DNA from: Flavobacterium sp. ENC
Lineage (GTDB): Bacteria > Bacteroidota > Bacteroidia > Flavobacteriales > Flavobacteriaceae
Direction of reading: 5' to 3'
Length of the DNA: 64,000 bases
Assembly: GCF_020991415.1 (NCBI RefSeq)
Contig: NZ_JAJMOY010000003.1
Coordinates: 611,186 to 675,185, forward strand
Shown here: in pieces, positions 28,958-38,397 of the stretch
Position numbering within the stretch: position 1 is the first letter of the stretch
Layout of the letters: every line of letters starts with the position of its first letter
The notes under the pieces: model-generated
Told to the model about the DNA's origin: nothing
Database searches by the model: none
What the model saw: only the letters and a program-made list of their open reading frames with translations
Made by a program: the position numbers and the translations under genes

Positions 28958-30937
28958 ATGAAAAATAATATCCTTACCAAATTTACTATTTGCAGTCTGC
29001 TGTTAAGCAGTTTTTGTGTGAATGCTCAAAAAACAACCTTAGAAGTTGATGCCACAAAGACTATTACCAAAATCCAGCCTACCATGTTCGGTTTGTTTTT
29101 TGAAGACATCAATTTTGCGGCAGATGGCGGATTATATGCCGAAATGATTAAAAACAGGTCTTTTGAATTTGATAAACCTTTAATGGGATGGGATCAGCCC
29201 AATACAAAAAGATCTTCTTTAAACAAAGAATCAGGTAGTGCAACACCAATCAATTTATCGGCAAATAATACTAATTTTTGCAGGGTCGAAATCAATAATG
29301 ATAAAGGTTTTGTTTTAGTAAATGAAGGTTTCAGGGGAATGGGCGTGAAAAGGGATGCAAAATACAATCTTTCTTTAAAAGCAGCCAATCATAATTCAGC
29401 TATTAAAAAGATTATAATTCAGCTTATTGATAAAGATCAAAAAGTGATTGGAGAAACCAGCATTGTTCCAAAATCAGAGCAATGGAGTAATTATACGGCA
29501 CAAATTACAGCGACCCAAACCGAAGCAAAAGCAAAGCTCAGAATAACTTTTGAAGGAACAGGAACTATCGATTTAGATATGATTTCACTTTTTCCTGAAG
29601 ATACCTGGAAGAACAGAAAAAACGGACTTCGTAAGGATCTGGTGCAGCTTTTATACGATATGAAACCTGGTTTTTTGCGTTTTCCCGGTGGCTGTATTGT
29701 TGAAGGAAGAACCTTATCAGACCGTTATCAATGGAAAAAATCAATTGGCAATGTAGAGGAAAGAAAAACCATGATGAACCGTTGGAATGTAGAATTCAAT
29801 CACAAACTAACGCCCGATTATTTTCAAAGTTTTGGATTAGGCTTTTTTGAATATTTCCAGCTTTCAGAAGATATTGGGGCAGAACCGCTTCCGATTCTGA
29901 GCTGCGGAATGGCTTGTCAGTACAATACAGGAGAACTGACTCCATTAAACGAACTTGATCCGTATGTGCAGGATGCTTTAGATCTGATTGAATTTGCAAA
30001 TGGTGCTGTCACTACAAGCTGGGGAAAAATCCGATCAGATATGGGACACCCGAAACCCTTTAATCTAAAATATATAGGCGTTGGAAACGAACAATGGGGA
30101 CCGGATTACATTGACAGATATAAAGTTTTTGAGAAAGCAATAAAAGCAAAATATCCGGATATCATTATTGTTTCAGGAAGCGGACCTTCTCCGGATGGCG
30201 AGCATTTTGATTTTGCGATGCAGGAACTTAAAAAACTAAATGCGGAACTTGTCGATGAACATTATTATCAAAGTCCAAAATGGTTTAGGGAAAACGCGGG
30301 TCGTTATGATAACTACGACAGAAAAGGCCCAAAAATATTTGCAGGGGAATATGCGGCACAAAGTGTGTCAGGAGCCAATCCGAACAACAGAAACAATTGG
30401 GAATGCGCGTTCTCTGAAGCCGCTTTTATGACCGGGCTGGAACGAAATGCAGAAGTAGTGCATTTAACTTCTTACGCACCTCTGATGGCTCATGAAGATG
30501 CCTGGCAATGGACTCCCGACATGATTTGGTTCAACAATTTAGAATCCTATGGTTCCGCCAATTATTATGTGCAGCAATTATTTTCAACCAATAAAGGAAC
30601 AGATTTGTTAAGCATTACCAAAGACGGGAAAGCTTTAACGGGACAAAACGATTTATATGCATCGGCAGTAAAAGATATAAACAGCAAAGAAATAATTGTG
30701 AAATTGGTAAATACAGCCGCATCAGCGCAGGATGTTAGTCTTGATTTTAAAGGAGTAAAATTAGGATCAAAAGGAACAATTACGAGACTTGCAAGTCCAA
30801 ATACACAAGATGAAAATACTTTTGCGGAACCAAAAAAAATCACTCCGAAACAAGCTGAGTACAAAATAACAAAAGGAAACCAGCAATTAAATCTTCCGGC
30901 TTATTCGGTGACTGTTTTAAGACTCAAAATGATTTAA
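28958..30937 (+). CDS. GH51 alpha-L-arabinofuranosidase 1
   Basis: A 659-residue retaining exo-enzyme that removes alpha-L-arabinofuranose side chains from arabinan, arabinogalactan or arabinoxylan. A signal peptide ends at VNAQ. A CBM4/9-like jelly-roll insertion lies at ~70-210 (YNLSLKAANHNSAIKKIIIQ ... IDLDMISLFP). The TIM barrel carries acid/base Glu378 in GVGNEQWGPDY and nucleophile Glu464 in FAGEYAAQS, both in the family context. A C-terminal beta-sandwich completes it. The same architecture recurs in the fused GH51-2 further on. It is in one operon with GH28-2 (20-bp gap) and GH95 (47-bp gap). Confidence 0.94.
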   Translation: MKNNILTKFTICSLLLSSFCVNAQKTTLEVDATKTITKIQPTMFGLFFEDINFAADGGLYAEMIKNRSFEFDKPLMGWDQPNTKRSSLNKESGSATPINLSANNTNFCRVEINNDKGFVLVNEGFRGMGVKRDAKYNLSLKAANHNSAIKKIIIQLIDKDQKVIGETSIVPKSEQWSNYTAQITATQTEAKAKLRITFEGTGTIDLDMISLFPEDTWKNRKNGLRKDLVQLLYDMKPGFLRFPGGCIVEGRTLSDRYQWKKSIGNVEERKTMMNRWNVEFNHKLTPDYFQSFGLGFFEYFQLSEDIGAEPLPILSCGMACQYNTGELTPLNELDPYVQDALDLIEFANGAVTTSWGKIRSDMGHPKPFNLKYIGVGNEQWGPDYIDRYKVFEKAIKAKYPDIIIVSGSGPSPDGEHFDFAMQELKKLNAELVDEHYYQSPKWFRENAGRYDNYDRKGPKIFAGEYAAQSVSGANPNNRNNWECAFSEAAFMTGLERNAEVVHLTSYAPLMAHEDAWQWTPDMIWFNNLESYGSANYYVQQLFSTNKGTDLLSITKDGKALTGQNDLYASAVKDINSKEIIVKLVNTAASAQDVSLDFKGVKLGSKGTITRLASPNTQDENTFAEPKKITPKQAEYKITKGNQQLNLPAYSVTVLRLKMI

Positions 30938-30984
30938 TTATGTAATAGGCTTAGAATATTATTTCAATCTTAAATTAAAAGTAG

Positions 30985-33456
30985 ATGCTATACAATTCTA
31001 TCAAAAAAAGTTTTTTTCTTCTGTCGATAACGGCAGGATTTTCTTCCTATGCGCAGCAGGATTTAAAATTGCAATACAACCAGCCTGCGGTTGAATGGAC
31101 AGAAGCTTTACCAATAGGAAACGGTACACTCGGCGCAATGGTTTTTGGAAGAGTCGATGCTGAATTAATTCAATTGAATGAAGCGACTTTGTGGAGCGGC
31201 GGACCGGTGCAGAATAATGTAAATCCGGATGCTTTTAAAAATCTTGCTCTGATTAGGGAAGCGCTAACGAATGAAAATTTCGAAAAAGCGTATGATTTGA
31301 CCAAGAATATGCAGGGCGCCTACAGCGAAAGTTTTATGCCGTTGGGAGATCTTATCCTGACACAGGATTTTGATGGAAAGAAACCCGGTCTGTACCAAAG
31401 AAGCCTGGATATACAAACCGGATTGGCGGTGACCACTTTTACTATTGACGGTGTGAAGTACCAAAGGGAAATATTTGCTTCGGCACCTGCACAGTGTATT
31501 GTCATTAAACTTTCGGCAGATGAGATAAAAAAACTTTCTGTGGTAATTGACGCCGCAAGTCTTTTAAGAAATGAAAAATCAATACAAAATCAATCACTGG
31601 TTTTAAAAGGAAAAGCACCTTCACATGCCGATCCTAATTATATAGATTACAATAAAGAACCGATTGTGTACGATGATGTAACAGGCTGTAGGGGAATGCG
31701 TTTTGAATTAATTATTAAACCCGTTATCAAAGACGGTGAGATAAGTTATGACGGAGATAAAATAATTATTAAAAAAGCATCTGAAATTTTACTTTTCGTT
31801 TCAGCTGCAACCAGTTTTAACGGATTTGATAAATGTCCGGACAGTCAGGGAAAAGACGAACATCAATTCGCTGAAAGGCCTCTTAAAAAAGCAGCTTCCC
31901 AAAAGTACGATCGTTTATTAAAAGAGCATATTGCAGATTTTCAGCAGTTCTTTAACAGAGTTTCATTAAAACTCAATGAAAAAGAAACCAATAAATCTAA
32001 TCTGCCTACAGATACAAGACTGGAACAATACGCAAAAGGAGAAAAAGATGCCGGACTTGAAGCTTTATTTTTTCAATACGGACGCTATTTGTTAATTTCC
32101 TCTTCTCGCACACACAATACGCCAGCCAACTTGCAGGGCATATGGAACAATAAACTTCGAGCCCCCTGGAGCAGCAACTATACGACAAATATTAATTTAC
32201 AGATGAATTACTGGCCTGTTGAATCAGGAAGTTTATCTGAATTGTTTTTTCCGCTTGACGAATTCATTAAAAATGTTTCTGTAACAGGAGCCGAAACTGC
32301 CAAAAGTTTTTACCATGCTAATGGCTGGGTATTGCATCATAATTCAGATATATGGGCAACAACAAATCCTGTAGGTGATTTTGGAAAAGGAGACCCTATG
32401 TGGGCCAACTGGTACATGGGAGCCAATTGGCTGAGCAGACATTTATGGGAGCATTACCAATACACAGGAGATACAGCGTATCTGAAAAAAGTATATCCAA
32501 TCATAAAGGGAGCAGCAGAATTTAGTTTAGACTGGCTTCAAAAAGACAAGAATGGTTATCTGGTAACTATGCCTTCGACATCACCGGAAAACAAATATTA
32601 TTATGATGGAAAAAAAGGAGGTGTTGTCACCACTGCTTCGACGATGGATATTGGAATCATAAAAGATTTATTTGAAAATACAATAGAAGCCTCTAAAGTG
32701 CTCAATACCGATTTAGAATTCAGACAAACAGTAAGCCAGGCGGCAGACAAATTACTTCCTTTTCAAATTGGCAGCAAAGGACAGCTTCAGGAGTGGTATA
32801 AAGATTTTGAAGATGAAGACCCGCATCACAGGCATACTTCCCATTTATATGCTTTACATCCTGCCAATTTAATATCACCCCTGAAAACACCGGAACTGGC
32901 TGAAGCCGCAAAGAAAACATTAGAACTTAGGGGAGACGATGGTACGGGCTGGAGTCTTGCCTGGAAAGTTAATATGTGGGCAAGACTTTTAGACGGCAAT
33001 CATGCTTACAGATTATTCAAAAATCAATTGAGACTGACAAAAGATAATGATCCGGAGTACAGCAGACATGGTGGATGTTATCCGAATCTTTTTGATGCGC
33101 ATCCGCCTTTTCAAATAGATGGGAATTTTGCCGGAACCGCCGGTGTAATAGAAATGTTAATGCAAAGCCAGAATAATGAAATTCATCTGCTTCCGGCTCT
33201 TCCCGATTCATGGACAGACGGTGAAATAAAAGGTATTTCGGCAAAGGGTAATTTTACCGTAGGTATAAAATGGAATTATGGAAAAATGAGCGAGGCAAAA
33301 ATACGTTCGAATAGGGGTGGCAAATGTTCCGTCCGGGCTTTATCCCCATTTATAATTAAAAAGCTTAATATCAAAAGTGAGAAATCTTCTATAGGCTATA
33401 CTGCTGTATTCGACACCCAAAAAGGAATGACTTACACCCTGACACCATTAGAATAG
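30985..33456 (+). CDS. GH95 alpha-L-fucosidase / alpha-L-galactosidase
   Basis: An 823-residue inverting GH95 with a signal peptide ending FSSYAQQ. The N-terminal domain has the family signature WTEALPIGNGTLGAMVFGRV ... LNEATLWSGGP. The (alpha/alpha)6 barrel has NTPANLQGIWNNKLRAPWSS and N402-I-N404 (TTNINLQMNYWP), which correspond to the water-activating Asn pair of bifidobacterial AfcA. The C-terminal segment PFQIDGNFAGTAGVIEMLMQS is also typical. Known members remove alpha-1,2-fucose or alpha-L-galactose from xyloglucan, RG-II or arabinogalactan; those two activities cannot be separated here. It is the last gene before HTCS 2. Confidence 0.93.
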   Translation: MLYNSIKKSFFLLSITAGFSSYAQQDLKLQYNQPAVEWTEALPIGNGTLGAMVFGRVDAELIQLNEATLWSGGPVQNNVNPDAFKNLALIREALTNENFEKAYDLTKNMQGAYSESFMPLGDLILTQDFDGKKPGLYQRSLDIQTGLAVTTFTIDGVKYQREIFASAPAQCIVIKLSADEIKKLSVVIDAASLLRNEKSIQNQSLVLKGKAPSHADPNYIDYNKEPIVYDDVTGCRGMRFELIIKPVIKDGEISYDGDKIIIKKASEILLFVSAATSFNGFDKCPDSQGKDEHQFAERPLKKAASQKYDRLLKEHIADFQQFFNRVSLKLNEKETNKSNLPTDTRLEQYAKGEKDAGLEALFFQYGRYLLISSSRTHNTPANLQGIWNNKLRAPWSSNYTTNINLQMNYWPVESGSLSELFFPLDEFIKNVSVTGAETAKSFYHANGWVLHHNSDIWATTNPVGDFGKGDPMWANWYMGANWLSRHLWEHYQYTGDTAYLKKVYPIIKGAAEFSLDWLQKDKNGYLVTMPSTSPENKYYYDGKKGGVVTTASTMDIGIIKDLFENTIEASKVLNTDLEFRQTVSQAADKLLPFQIGSKGQLQEWYKDFEDEDPHHRHTSHLYALHPANLISPLKTPELAEAAKKTLELRGDDGTGWSLAWKVNMWARLLDGNHAYRLFKNQLRLTKDNDPEYSRHGGCYPNLFDAHPPFQIDGNFAGTAGVIEMLMQSQNNEIHLLPALPDSWTDGEIKGISAKGNFTVGIKWNYGKMSEAKIRSNRGGKCSVRALSPFIIKKLNIKSEKSSIGYTAVFDTQKGMTYTLTPLE

Positions 33457-33670
33457 ATTGTAAACTGAAAGCAGTCAGAGAATAGCCGTATGGGCTGTAT
33501 GATATGAAAAATCGTTGTTTTTAATTGTTTTTTGAGTACGACATTTTCTTAAAGACAGATAAATATGGGTATTTATGACGAACATTGAAAATGTATCTTT
33601 TGATCCTTATTTTTCTGAAATTTTATAAAATTACCTTATAATTGTACTTTCTACAATAAAAAAAAATATT

Positions 33671-36600
33671 TTGAAGCATTTTTGCCTATATCTTATCTTA
33701 TTGCTGTGCATTCCTGCTGCTGGATATTCACAAGATGATCCGGTTAAATTCCTGGATATATCCGATGGTTTATCTAACAATTCGGTTACTACAATATATC
33801 AGGATAAGGAAGGCTTTATGTGGTTTGGAACTTATGATGGATTAAACCGCTATGATGGTTATAATTTTAAAGTATTCCGGAATAGGATTAATGATAAAAA
33901 GTCATTACAGTTCAATACGATTTATAATATCGAAGGCGACTCTCAAAAAAATATCTGGTTAGGAGGAGCAAATGGCGTTTGCATTTATGACAAAACCGCC
34001 GCCGCATTTCATTCTGTAGCATATACTTTTGCTACTAACAAACCGCAGGTATTAAAAGATATTATACATCAAATATGTGCCGTATCTAATAAACTGGTTC
34101 TGGTTGCTTCTCAGAGTCTGGGGTTAATTGCTTTTGAAAACGGCTCATTTGTCGGAGTTCATATTCCGCTAAAAACACTATCAGACAACAGAAATGTCAA
34201 TAATTACGATGCAACCGCAATTCAGGAAAACCAAAAAAAAACAGGTTGTTGGATCTATGTCCGTAACGTCGGAATTTGTACTTATACGTACAAGTCAAAA
34301 AAATTAGAAGCAGTATTTCCGGTTTCGATGGAAGTAAAAAAAATGAAAATTACAGAAGATGGAAATCTTTGGTTAGGGACTGATGAAGGACTTTATCTCT
34401 TTAATACACAATCAGGTTTACTTTCAGACAATTATTTTTCGAATAAATGCAGCGTGACCGATATTCTTATTGATAAGAAAAAGGAAATGTGGATTACTAC
34501 AGATGGCTGTGGTATTTATAAAGTCATTGGAACAAATAAAAAAGTGACTTCTTACAATGCTGTTACAAACAATCAGCTGGTAAAAAGCAATTCGGTCTGG
34601 AGTTTATTCGAAGATAAAGCTGGAAACAAATGGATCGGAACTCTGCGCGGTGGCATCAGTATGCTGAGCAATGCGCCTAAATATTTTAAAAGTATTCGAT
34701 ATAATGCAAAAGGAAATGATCCTGCAGAAAACTTTATTTTGTCATTTTGTGAAGATGAAAAAAATAATTTATGGGTAGGAACAGATGGTGCCGGTTTAAA
34801 ATACTGGAATCGAAAAAACAATACCTATATAAATTATGCCAATAAACTTTCGAGCAGTTTCATTACCAGTATTATAAGAGACAATAATAACGATATTTGG
34901 CTGTCTACATGGGCCGGCGGCGTAAACCGGATTAATCCTCAAACAAATGCAGTTACGCAATATCCCTGTTACAATCCGTTTACAAGACAAACTGAAAAAA
35001 ATATTTGGTTCGTTTACAAAGACTCTCAGGCAAATATCTGGGCAAGTGCCACTAACGAAGGTTCTTTTTACATTTTTGACAGAAACAAAAACAGCTTTAC
35101 TCTTTTTGACTCCTCAATCAATAATTTGCAATGCATTACTGAAACAAGCGACGGAAAACTTTGGGGAGGAAATTATACATCCTTATTTTCTATTGAAAAA
35201 AGGACGAAAAAAATCAATAAAATTACAATTGGAAATCCCGTAAGATGTATTCATGAAGATAAGGATAAAAATCTTTGGCTGGGTACACAAGAAGGAGGAT
35301 TGTTATTATTTGACCGGAAAACAAAAACGTTTAAAAGATTTACTACCGACGATGGCTTACCTTCAAATACGATTTTAAGATTGCTTGAGGACAAAGAAGG
35401 AAACTTATGGATGAGTACTTATAATGGTGTTTGCAGATTTGACAAGAAAAGAAAAACATTTAGGAATTTCTCCGTAAATGACGGACTTCAAAGCAATCAG
35501 TTCAGTTTTAATGCCGGTTTAAAATTAGCAACAGGAGAATTTCTGTTTGGAGGAATAAATGGATTCAATATCTTTTTTCCGGAAGCAATTAAAAGTTTTA
35601 ATCAGGAAAATAACTTATTGCTGAGTGATTTTTATGTCAACAATCAACCGATTGAAGAAAGTAAAACAGATTTAGTGTCAAAATGGGATTCGGGAAAAAT
35701 CAAAGAAGTAAGCCTGCCTTACGATCAAACTACTTTATCGCTCGAATTTGTCGCATTAGATTATAATAATGCCGACAAAATAAATTACGCTTACTATTTA
35801 GAGGGCTGGGACGAGCAATGGAATTTTGTAGGTCAGTCGCGAAAAGCAAATTATTCGAGATTACCCGAAGGAAAATATACTTTTAAGGTAAAAACAACCA
35901 ATTTTAAAGGAGGCTGGAATAAAGAAGAAAGCCTGATTACAATATTTGTCTTACCACCCTGGTACAGGACATGGTGGGCTTACACATTATATTTATTGGC
36001 AGGCATCGGAGCTGTTTTTGCTTACATAGCGTACAATAAAAACAAAGAAGAGCTGAAATATAAAGTAAAGATTGCAGAATTGGAAAGGAAGAAAGAAAAG
36101 GAAGTGGCAGAGAAACAATCGTCAATGTTTACCTATATCTCGCACGAATTTCGTACGCCCCTTTCGCTGATTATAAATCCGCTAAAAAAAGCAGTTCAAA
36201 AAGAAAGCGTTCAAAATGGTTCTTCCGGAAGTGATTTGGCGATTGCACACCGAAATGCCCGAAGACTTCTGAGTCTGGTGGATCAGTTGCTGCTTTTTCG
36301 TAAAGCCGAAAATGATGCTGATTCGCTCAGATTGTCTGCTATCAATGTAAATAGCCTTTGCAATGAAGTATATCAGTGTTTTGTAAATCAGGCAAAAGAG
36401 AAAAATATCAATTACAATTTTACCATTCCGGATTATGATATTGAAATTATAGGCGATTATGAGAAAATTGAAATTTCCTTATTCAATTTAATGTCGAATG
36501 CTTTTAAGTATACGCCAATTGGAGGAGAAATCAATCTTAAACTTGCTGAAAATGAGCATGAAGTTGAACTCGAAATTTCTGATAACGGTGACGGAATCGA

Positions 36601-37723
36601 GAAAAAAGATATTGCTGTCATATTCGAAAAATTCAGGCAAATAAATTCAAAAGCAGCTGTTGGAACGGGTTTCGGAATTGGACTTTATATTGTGAAATAT
36701 TTTGTAGATAAACACAAAGGAACTGTAAGCTGCACCAGCGAAATTGGAAAAGGAAGTAAATTTAAACTGATATTCCTAAAAGGAAACAGTCATTTTGAAA
36801 ACATTGAAATTACAAATGTTGTACCGCAAAGAAGCCAATTATTTGATGAACTTTTAGTGGATGAAATGGAGGAAAACAATTCGTCTTCTAACAGCGTTTC
36901 CGGAAATGATTTTCAGAAAATTATGCTGACAGACAAACGCACCGTTTTAATTATTGATGATAATGCCGAAATAAGAGCGTATCTGATTAAATTGTTTTCT
37001 GAAACCTATATCGTTTATAGTGCTGAAAATGGGGAAGAAGGTTTAAAACTGACCAAAAAACACCTGCCGGACTTAGTAATAAGCGATATTACTATGGAAG
37101 AAATGGACGGTCTTGAATTGTGCAGAAAAATTAAAGAAAATAATGAATTGTCTCATATTCCGGTAATACTATTGACGGCATCAAAAAATCCTGAAACCCA
37201 TCTTCAGGGAATAAGCGACGGAGCCGATGATTATATCATAAAACCATTTGACGATGATATACTTGTAGCCCGGGTAGAGTCTTTATTAAAGAATCGAAGT
37301 AATTTGCGTAAATATTTTCTGGACAGTATAACCCTTAAGGAAAACACGCTTAAAGTTCCGGTGGAATATCAGGAAATCTTAAAAAAATGTATTGATATCG
37401 TAGAATCTAATATTCATAAAAGAGATTTTACAATTAAAAACTTTGCTTTAGAAATGGGAATGAGCCATAGAACGTTATACACAAAAATTAAAATCATCTC
37501 AGGGCAAACTTTAAATGCTTTTATTCGCTCAGTCCGAATCAGGCGGGCAGCAATGCTGATGCTGACAGAAGATATCAACATTGCGCAGGCAAGTGCTCAG
37601 GTAGGTTTTGAAGATCCGAAATATTTCAGGCAGCAATTTGTAAAACTTTTTGGAATGACTCCTTCAGAATATATTAAAAAATATAAGAGCTCTTTTAACT
37701 CCGATTTGAATATTATCAAATAA
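33671..37723 (+). CDS. Hybrid two-component system sensor-regulator (HTCS) 2
   Basis: A 1350-residue HTCS with the same plan as HTCS 1: signal peptide, tandem propellers (EGFMWFGTYDGLNRYDGYNF ... NLWMSTYNGVCRFDKK), Y_Y_Y domain (~695-765), TM (~770-790), kinase with His825 (FTYISHEFRTPL), HATPase_c (SDNGDGIE, GTGFGIGLYIVKYFVDKHKG), receiver with Asp1139 (VISDITMEEMDG) and AraC-type HTH. The start codon is TTG at 33671. It gives a well-formed signal peptide (MKHFCLYLILLLCIPAAGYSQ), and no ATG fits nearby. It lies between GH95 and PUL 2, so it could control region 3, region 4 or both. A ~214-bp leader separates it from GH95. Confidence 0.94.
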   Translation: MKHFCLYLILLLCIPAAGYSQDDPVKFLDISDGLSNNSVTTIYQDKEGFMWFGTYDGLNRYDGYNFKVFRNRINDKKSLQFNTIYNIEGDSQKNIWLGGANGVCIYDKTAAAFHSVAYTFATNKPQVLKDIIHQICAVSNKLVLVASQSLGLIAFENGSFVGVHIPLKTLSDNRNVNNYDATAIQENQKKTGCWIYVRNVGICTYTYKSKKLEAVFPVSMEVKKMKITEDGNLWLGTDEGLYLFNTQSGLLSDNYFSNKCSVTDILIDKKKEMWITTDGCGIYKVIGTNKKVTSYNAVTNNQLVKSNSVWSLFEDKAGNKWIGTLRGGISMLSNAPKYFKSIRYNAKGNDPAENFILSFCEDEKNNLWVGTDGAGLKYWNRKNNTYINYANKLSSSFITSIIRDNNNDIWLSTWAGGVNRINPQTNAVTQYPCYNPFTRQTEKNIWFVYKDSQANIWASATNEGSFYIFDRNKNSFTLFDSSINNLQCITETSDGKLWGGNYTSLFSIEKRTKKINKITIGNPVRCIHEDKDKNLWLGTQEGGLLLFDRKTKTFKRFTTDDGLPSNTILRLLEDKEGNLWMSTYNGVCRFDKKRKTFRNFSVNDGLQSNQFSFNAGLKLATGEFLFGGINGFNIFFPEAIKSFNQENNLLLSDFYVNNQPIEESKTDLVSKWDSGKIKEVSLPYDQTTLSLEFVALDYNNADKINYAYYLEGWDEQWNFVGQSRKANYSRLPEGKYTFKVKTTNFKGGWNKEESLITIFVLPPWYRTWWAYTLYLLAGIGAVFAYIAYNKNKEELKYKVKIAELERKKEKEVAEKQSSMFTYISHEFRTPLSLIINPLKKAVQKESVQNGSSGSDLAIAHRNARRLLSLVDQLLLFRKAENDADSLRLSAINVNSLCNEVYQCFVNQAKEKNINYNFTIPDYDIEIIGDYEKIEISLFNLMSNAFKYTPIGGEINLKLAENEHEVELEISDNGDGIEKKDIAVIFEKFRQINSKAAVGTGFGIGLYIVKYFVDKHKGTVSCTSEIGKGSKFKLIFLKGNSHFENIEITNVVPQRSQLFDELLVDEMEENNSSSNSVSGNDFQKIMLTDKRTVLIIDDNAEIRAYLIKLFSETYIVYSAENGEEGLKLTKKHLPDLVISDITMEEMDGLELCRKIKENNELSHIPVILLTASKNPETHLQGISDGADDYIIKPFDDDILVARVESLLKNRSNLRKYFLDSITLKENTLKVPVEYQEILKKCIDIVESNIHKRDFTIKNFALEMGMSHRTLYTKIKIISGQTLNAFIRSVRIRRAAMLMLTEDINIAQASAQVGFEDPKYFRQQFVKLFGMTPSEYIKKYKSSFNSDLNIIK

Positions 37724-38397
37724 ATTTTAGTGTACCAATTGCTTTGTTTTCTGAGCTCTCTTTTATTTTTTATATCAGGAAAAAAGTCTTCTTTTTATAA
37801 AACTCAAACGTTTTAGTTTAAGACAGGGTGTAAATTGATAATTGCGTATTGTTTAAAAATAAGCGGCTATTTTTTCATACTTATTAATTTTAATCCAAAA
37901 TAAATAGTTAATTACTGTTTTGACCTCCTTTTTTTTCCATTTTACCCCTCCTTAAAAGTGTGAATTAAACATTTCTTTGCACTTATAGTAATGGCTAAGC
38001 TGCATTACTGTATAAAATTATGAGTTTTACTTTTTGTTACGTTTTTGTCTGCTTAAAGAATTGAGCTTTCTTTAAGATAATATGTAAAAGTTGGTTTTGT
38101 GTATTAGTGACTACACCCGCAGGTTAAAAACTGCGGGTTTACAAACCCAAAACAAATTCGGAACCGAAACAAAAAAATAAGAAGAGAATTGTAAACAGGA
38201 AAATATAAAAAAGACTAACATTTAACCAAACCTGAATAATTATGAGAAAAACCGAAAAATCAATTTTTAATAGTCCTGATTTTTTCCCCGCAAAAAACGA
38301 TCGCTATCGACATTGCTCCTAAAAAGGAACAATAGAATTCATTACAAACTTTCACTTTTAGAATAAAAACTAACTAACCAACCTTAAAATTAAAGAA
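37724..38397. other. Intergenic region (674 bp) upstream of PUL 2
   Basis: No long ORF. It holds a foldback at 38115-38138 (ACCCGCAG / CTGCGGGT) related in sequence to the CCCGCGG palindromes, a possible 26-codon leader ORF (38242-38322) and a hairpin at 38313-38332. The AT-rich stretch 37850-38050 probably contains the HTCS 2 binding site and promoter, but no clear consensus promoter was found. Confidence 0.6.
38242..38322 (+). CDS. Possible 26-residue leader peptide upstream of the glycan-binding lipoprotein
   Basis: An ATG frame of 26 codons (begins MRKTEKSIFNSPDFFP). Its stop codon TAA (38320-38322) falls at the top of a hairpin formed by TTGCTCCT (38313-38320) and AGGAACAA (38325-38332), one mismatch. 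A stop inside a hairpin 75 bases before the next gene is the arrangement expected for a translated leader, but such short frames arise by chance in AT-rich DNA. Confidence 0.2.
   Translation: MRKTEKSIFNSPDFFPAKNDRYRHCS

Noticed and set aside
37724..38397. A hidden tRNA or known riboswitch in the PUL 2 leader
   Set aside because: I looked for tRNA-like arms or conserved riboswitch cores and saw only short hairpins and AT-rich DNA.
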